DNA of 9,114 bases from Lachnospiraceae bacterium (GTDB taxonomy: Bacteria > Bacillota > Clostridia > Lachnospirales > Lachnospiraceae), in the NCBI GenBank assembly GCA_003542935.1, contig DPJQ01000034.1, forward strand, positions 6,472-15,585, written 5' to 3'. The notes under the pieces were generated by a model. The model was not told the origin of the DNA, searched no databases, and saw nothing but the letters and a program-made list of their open reading frames with translations. Positions 6,845 through 9,114 of the stretch are shown here, piece after piece; position 1 is the first letter of the stretch, and the number at the start of each line of letters is the position of its first letter. The translations under genes were made by a program, and so were the position numbers.

Positions 6845-6873
6845 ATTGTAATTTATATACTCAGATAAGTCCA
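6845..6873 (-). promoter_or_regulatory. Candidate internal sigma-A-type promoter upstream of cheY
   Basis: On the minus strand, TGGACT (6873-6868, 4 of 6 matches to TTGACA) and TACAAT (6850-6845, 5 of 6 matches to TATAAT) are separated by exactly 17 bases of AT-rich sequence. They lie in the largest intergenic gap of the window, 26 bases before the cheY ATG. No sigma-D-like element was recognised there. The match is moderate and AT-rich gaps give such matches by chance. Confidence 0.35.
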
Positions 6874-6890
6874 TAGGATTATCTGGTAAA

Positions 6891-7934
6891 TTATACAGCC
6901 ACGTTGTCATTTTCATTGACGCTGCCGTCATCCTTAGGCTCCAATGTACGGTTCTCTATCTTAACGGCCATATTCTTATTATGTACGCCGAGCTGTCCGT
7001 TAAACCACTGCTGGCCTTCGATATACAGAGCCACCGGGGAATTCTGTGGTTTGTTCAGATCGATCACGTCACCCACATGAAGATTGTATACATCGTCCAG
7101 GTTCAGCTTAGCCACACCGAGCTGGGCCGTAACATTCATCTTGGCCTCGCGTATGTTCTCCAGAATATCCTCGCGGTCGGTACGTATTCTCGCCTGCTCA
7201 TCCTGATCTGCCAGGAATTTTGTTTTCTCCATGAGATCGAATATATTGCTGAGAATCGTGCCCGAGATACAGATATTCATCATTCCTTCTATATCCCCCA
7301 GCTGTATCCGCATCATGATGATAACCACTGTCTCGTCCACGCTGATCCCCTGGAACATGCTGGGGTTTTCTTCCACGCGTTCAAAATCAATGACAAACTT
7401 GATATTCTGGGCCCACACATCGGAGGTGATTGCTATCAGATACCGGATAATCTTTTCATACAGGGCAATCTCTATATCCGTATACGTGTAAGACATATCC
7501 ACACCCACGTCCGTACCCGTCCCGCCCAGCATACGGTCAATCATAGCTGCCATCAGCGTCGGGGCAATATGGAAGACCATAGGCGGATTCTTGGAATGAT
7601 CCGGCAGTTCCACATGGGCAAGAGTCAGTACATCCGTCTCATTCAAGGCATTACCAAACTCATAATACCTCTCCTCCTCGACACCTACGACCTCTACCTC
7701 ACTGGCTACACGGAACAGTCCGTTAATCTGTGTGGCCGCCACTCTGGCATAATTATCATAGATGCTGCGAAGCATTTTCAGCTTATCTTTGGTATACTTT
7801 TTAGGACTGTAGAAATCATATTTTCTGTATTCCTGTTCAGATTTCGGCGGCTCTTCAACCCTGCTGTCCTCATCTGAATTCTGCATGGCGTTGAGCAGCG
7901 CGTCTATCTGACTTTGTGATAATACATCTGCCAT
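6891..7934 (-). CDS. fliM: FliM, flagellar motor switch protein
   Basis: FliM is the C-ring component that binds CheY-P and transmits the direction signal through FliG. The 347-residue protein has an N-terminal docking motif LSQSQIDALLN (residues 5-15), an acidic tether (about 20-35), a CheC-like middle domain (about 45-230) containing the FliG-contact motif GGTG at 127-130, and a C-terminal SpoA/FliN-like domain (about 260-335; TAQLGVAKLNLDDVYNLHVGD and FNGQLGVHNKNMAVKIENR). The middle domain lacks the E-x2-N phosphatase signature, as expected for FliM. ATG 7934 is supported by a GGGAG site about 7 bases away. It follows motB after only 26 bases, with no fliL between. A 71-base gap separates it from cheY, the widest gap in the window. 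Confidence 0.97.
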   Translation of the reverse strand: MADVLSQSQIDALLNAMQNSDEDSRVEEPPKSEQEYRKYDFYSPKKYTKDKLKMLRSIYDNYARVAATQINGLFRVASEVEVVGVEEERYYEFGNALNETDVLTLAHVELPDHSKNPPMVFHIAPTLMAAMIDRMLGGTGTDVGVDMSYTYTDIEIALYEKIIRYLIAITSDVWAQNIKFVIDFERVEENPSMFQGISVDETVVIIMMRIQLGDIEGMMNICISGTILSNIFDLMEKTKFLADQDEQARIRTDREDILENIREAKMNVTAQLGVAKLNLDDVYNLHVGDVIDLNKPQNSPVALYIEGQQWFNGQLGVHNKNMAVKIENRTLEPKDDGSVNENDNVAV

Positions 7935-7960
7935 CCTAAACTCCCACTTTCATTTCTGTA

Positions 7961-8728
7961 TTACTGCTCTGAGGTTCTGTCCATCAGCTCATAATACGTC
8001 TCAAGGCTTTGTTCCACACTGTCGGATTTGGTGATCAAAATCTCCACTCTCCGATTCTTGGCCCGGTTCTCCGGCGTATCAAAAGGAGCGATGGGTTTCC
8101 ACTGCCCGTACCCGGTACTGATGATCTTTTCCGGCCCAATGGAGGAATGCTCCTGGATACGGGCCACCACCCTGGCCGCACGTTCCGAAGCCAGCACCCT
8201 GTCCGTCTCCGGATTGTTCGGCTTATCGGGCTCCGCCTGGGAAGTATGCCCCAGTACTTCGATCTCTTTGATCGAATCATTCACATCCGACATGATTTTT
8301 GAAAAAGTATCCAGAATCTCAGTGCCCTCGCTCTTGATCACCGAACTATCACCGTCAAAGAATACACTGTCCCGGAACGTGATAAAAGTAAACCCCTCTC
8401 CCTTGTAAAGCTCCACCTCGGATTCTATACCGGCTTCCTTGACCGCAGCCTGCAGCTTTTCAAACAGGCCGTCAAAATCTTCGGGATCTATGCCGTCCTC
8501 CACACCGCCGGGAACTTCATCATTGGCATCGGCCTCCGGATCCACGGCGATCTGATTGGTCTCCGTGGCATTGGGGTTAAAGCTCTTGACAATCTGTACC
8601 CATTTCGCCTGGTCAATACTGGAAATAGAGTACAACAGCACAAAGAAACACAGCAACAGCGTCACCAGGTCTCCGTAAGTGTCCATCCAGCTGCCGCCCT
8701 CTTCCGGCGCTTTCTTGTTCTTCTTCAT
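7961..8728 (-). CDS. motB: MotB, stator protein anchored to peptidoglycan
   Basis: MotB pairs with MotA to form the ion-conducting stator and anchors it to the cell wall. The 255-residue protein has a basic N-terminus, one membrane helix (about residues 21-36) preceded by TYGDL with the essential ion-carrying Asp at D20, an acidic linker (about 55-90) and an OmpA-like peptidoglycan-binding domain (about 120-232) with VFFDGDSSV, VLGHTSQAEP and NRAKNRRVEILI. The helix LVTLLLCFFVLLYS resembles PomB/MotS sodium-type stators more than E. coli MotB, but ion choice cannot be decided from this alone. ATG 8728 is served by an AGGAGG site overlapping the motA stop (TAGGAGG), so the two genes are likely translationally linked. 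No truncation or damage is visible. Confidence 0.95.
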   Translation of the reverse strand: MKKNKKAPEEGGSWMDTYGDLVTLLLCFFVLLYSISSIDQAKWVQIVKSFNPNATETNQIAVDPEADANDEVPGGVEDGIDPEDFDGLFEKLQAAVKEAGIESEVELYKGEGFTFITFRDSVFFDGDSSVIKSEGTEILDTFSKIMSDVNDSIKEIEVLGHTSQAEPDKPNNPETDRVLASERAARVVARIQEHSSIGPEKIISTGYGQWKPIAPFDTPENRAKNRRVEILITKSDSVEQSLETYYELMDRTSEQ

Positions 8729-8743
8729 AGCCTGTGCCGCCTC

Positions 8744-9114
8744 CTATTTGTCCGCCGGCGCTTCTGCCTGGGCTCCGCCGCCCTCGCTGGCTCCCAAAAT
8801 CTTTGTACGATTCTTCTGGGCCAGATAAGTGACCAGCTTCTCTTTCAGGAATTTCGGATTGTCACCGGCCTGAATGGCCAGGATTCCCTCAATAATTACC
8901 TGCTTATATAACAGCTCCTCCTCATTACGCACATTCAACTTGTTCGCGATGGGGTTAAAGAGCACATTGGCCAAAATACAGCCGTAAAAGGTGGTAACAA
9001 GAGCCACGGACATAGCCGGCCCGATGTTCGAAGAACCGCCCTCATCCAGATTCATACCTTTCAGCATGTTGATCAGACCTACCAGAGTACCGATCATACC
9101 GAACGCCGGGGCAA
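8744..9114 (-). CDS. motA: MotA, stator channel protein (3' part, runs off window)
   Basis: MotA forms the five-subunit ring around MotB in the stator and contacts FliG. Only the last 122 codons are present (complete codons from 9112), against about 260 for the family; the true start lies outside the window, and the ATG at 9097 is internal. Visible are the third membrane helix with the conserved proline (APAFGMIGTLVGLINML) and the fourth helix (IGPAMSVALVTTFYGCILANVLFNPIANKL) with the second conserved proline. The cytoplasmic C-terminal helix (EEELLYKQVIIEGILAIQAGDNP) follows, then a Gly/Ala-rich tail ending in APADK. The stop TAG at 8746-8744 is part of the motB ribosome site. Confidence 0.95.
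   Translation of the reverse strand, partial: APAFGMIGTLVGLINMLKGMNLDEGGSSNIGPAMSVALVTTFYGCILANVLFNPIANKLNVRNEEELLYKQVIIEGILAIQAGDNPKFLKEKLVTYLAQKNRTKILGASEGGGAQAEAPADK

Noticed and set aside
6503..6931. Minus-strand open frame spanning the fliM-cheY gap
   Set aside because: It overlaps cheY in another frame and the cheY frame carries all receiver-domain residues.
6981..7877. Long open frame on the plus strand (298 codons)
   Set aside because: It is antisense to fliM, has no family resemblance, is rich in His/Ile/Arg as expected from reading a real gene backwards, and has no supporting operon context.
1..9114. Intrinsic terminators, mobile elements, CRISPR repeats, tRNA genes
   Set aside because: None seen; intergenic gaps are at most 71 bases and I noticed no GC stem followed by a T-run on the coding strand.

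Overview
This window is a piece of a large flagellar/chemotaxis (fla/che-type) operon. Every gene lies on the minus strand, so transcription runs from high to low coordinates. The gene set (FliY with a CheC-like domain rather than a short FliN, a small FliO/FliZ, CheY embedded among the motor genes, strong AGGAGG-type ribosome binding sites, very tight spacing) points to a Gram-positive Firmicute, most likely a Clostridia member and plausibly a motile Lachnospiraceae. That placement is inferred from family resemblance and layout, not from a database search.

Order in the direction of transcription: motA (3' part only, entering at 9114), motB, fliM, cheY, flgC, fliY, fliO, fliP, fliQ, fliR, flhB, flhA (5' part only, leaving at 1). 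The window is almost entirely coding. The longest gap is 71 bases between fliM and cheY (6820-6890), so there is no gene-free stretch near 300 bases. I saw no RNA gene, insertion sequence, CRISPR array or intrinsic terminator.

Functionally there are three blocks. (1) motA/motB encode the ion-driven stator. (2) fliM, cheY and fliY encode the rotor switch, its phospho-signal and a CheY-P phosphatase that is also a switch subunit; flgC, a proximal rod gene, sits in the middle of this block. (3) fliO, fliP, fliQ, fliR, flhB and flhA encode the membrane export gate of the flagellar type III secretion apparatus in the usual order.

The content is mostly standard, but several details are not. flgC is displaced from its usual flgB-flgC-fliE position. 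cheY and flgC split fliM from fliY. No fliL lies between motB and fliM. FliY lacks the N-terminal FliM-like CheY-P docking motif and instead carries two tandem copies of such a motif in its linker. The 5' end of flhB looks as if one extra base has separated a conserved start region (ATG at 2443) from the rest of the frame, leaving a TTG start with a poor ribosome site. I found no convincing wholly new system.
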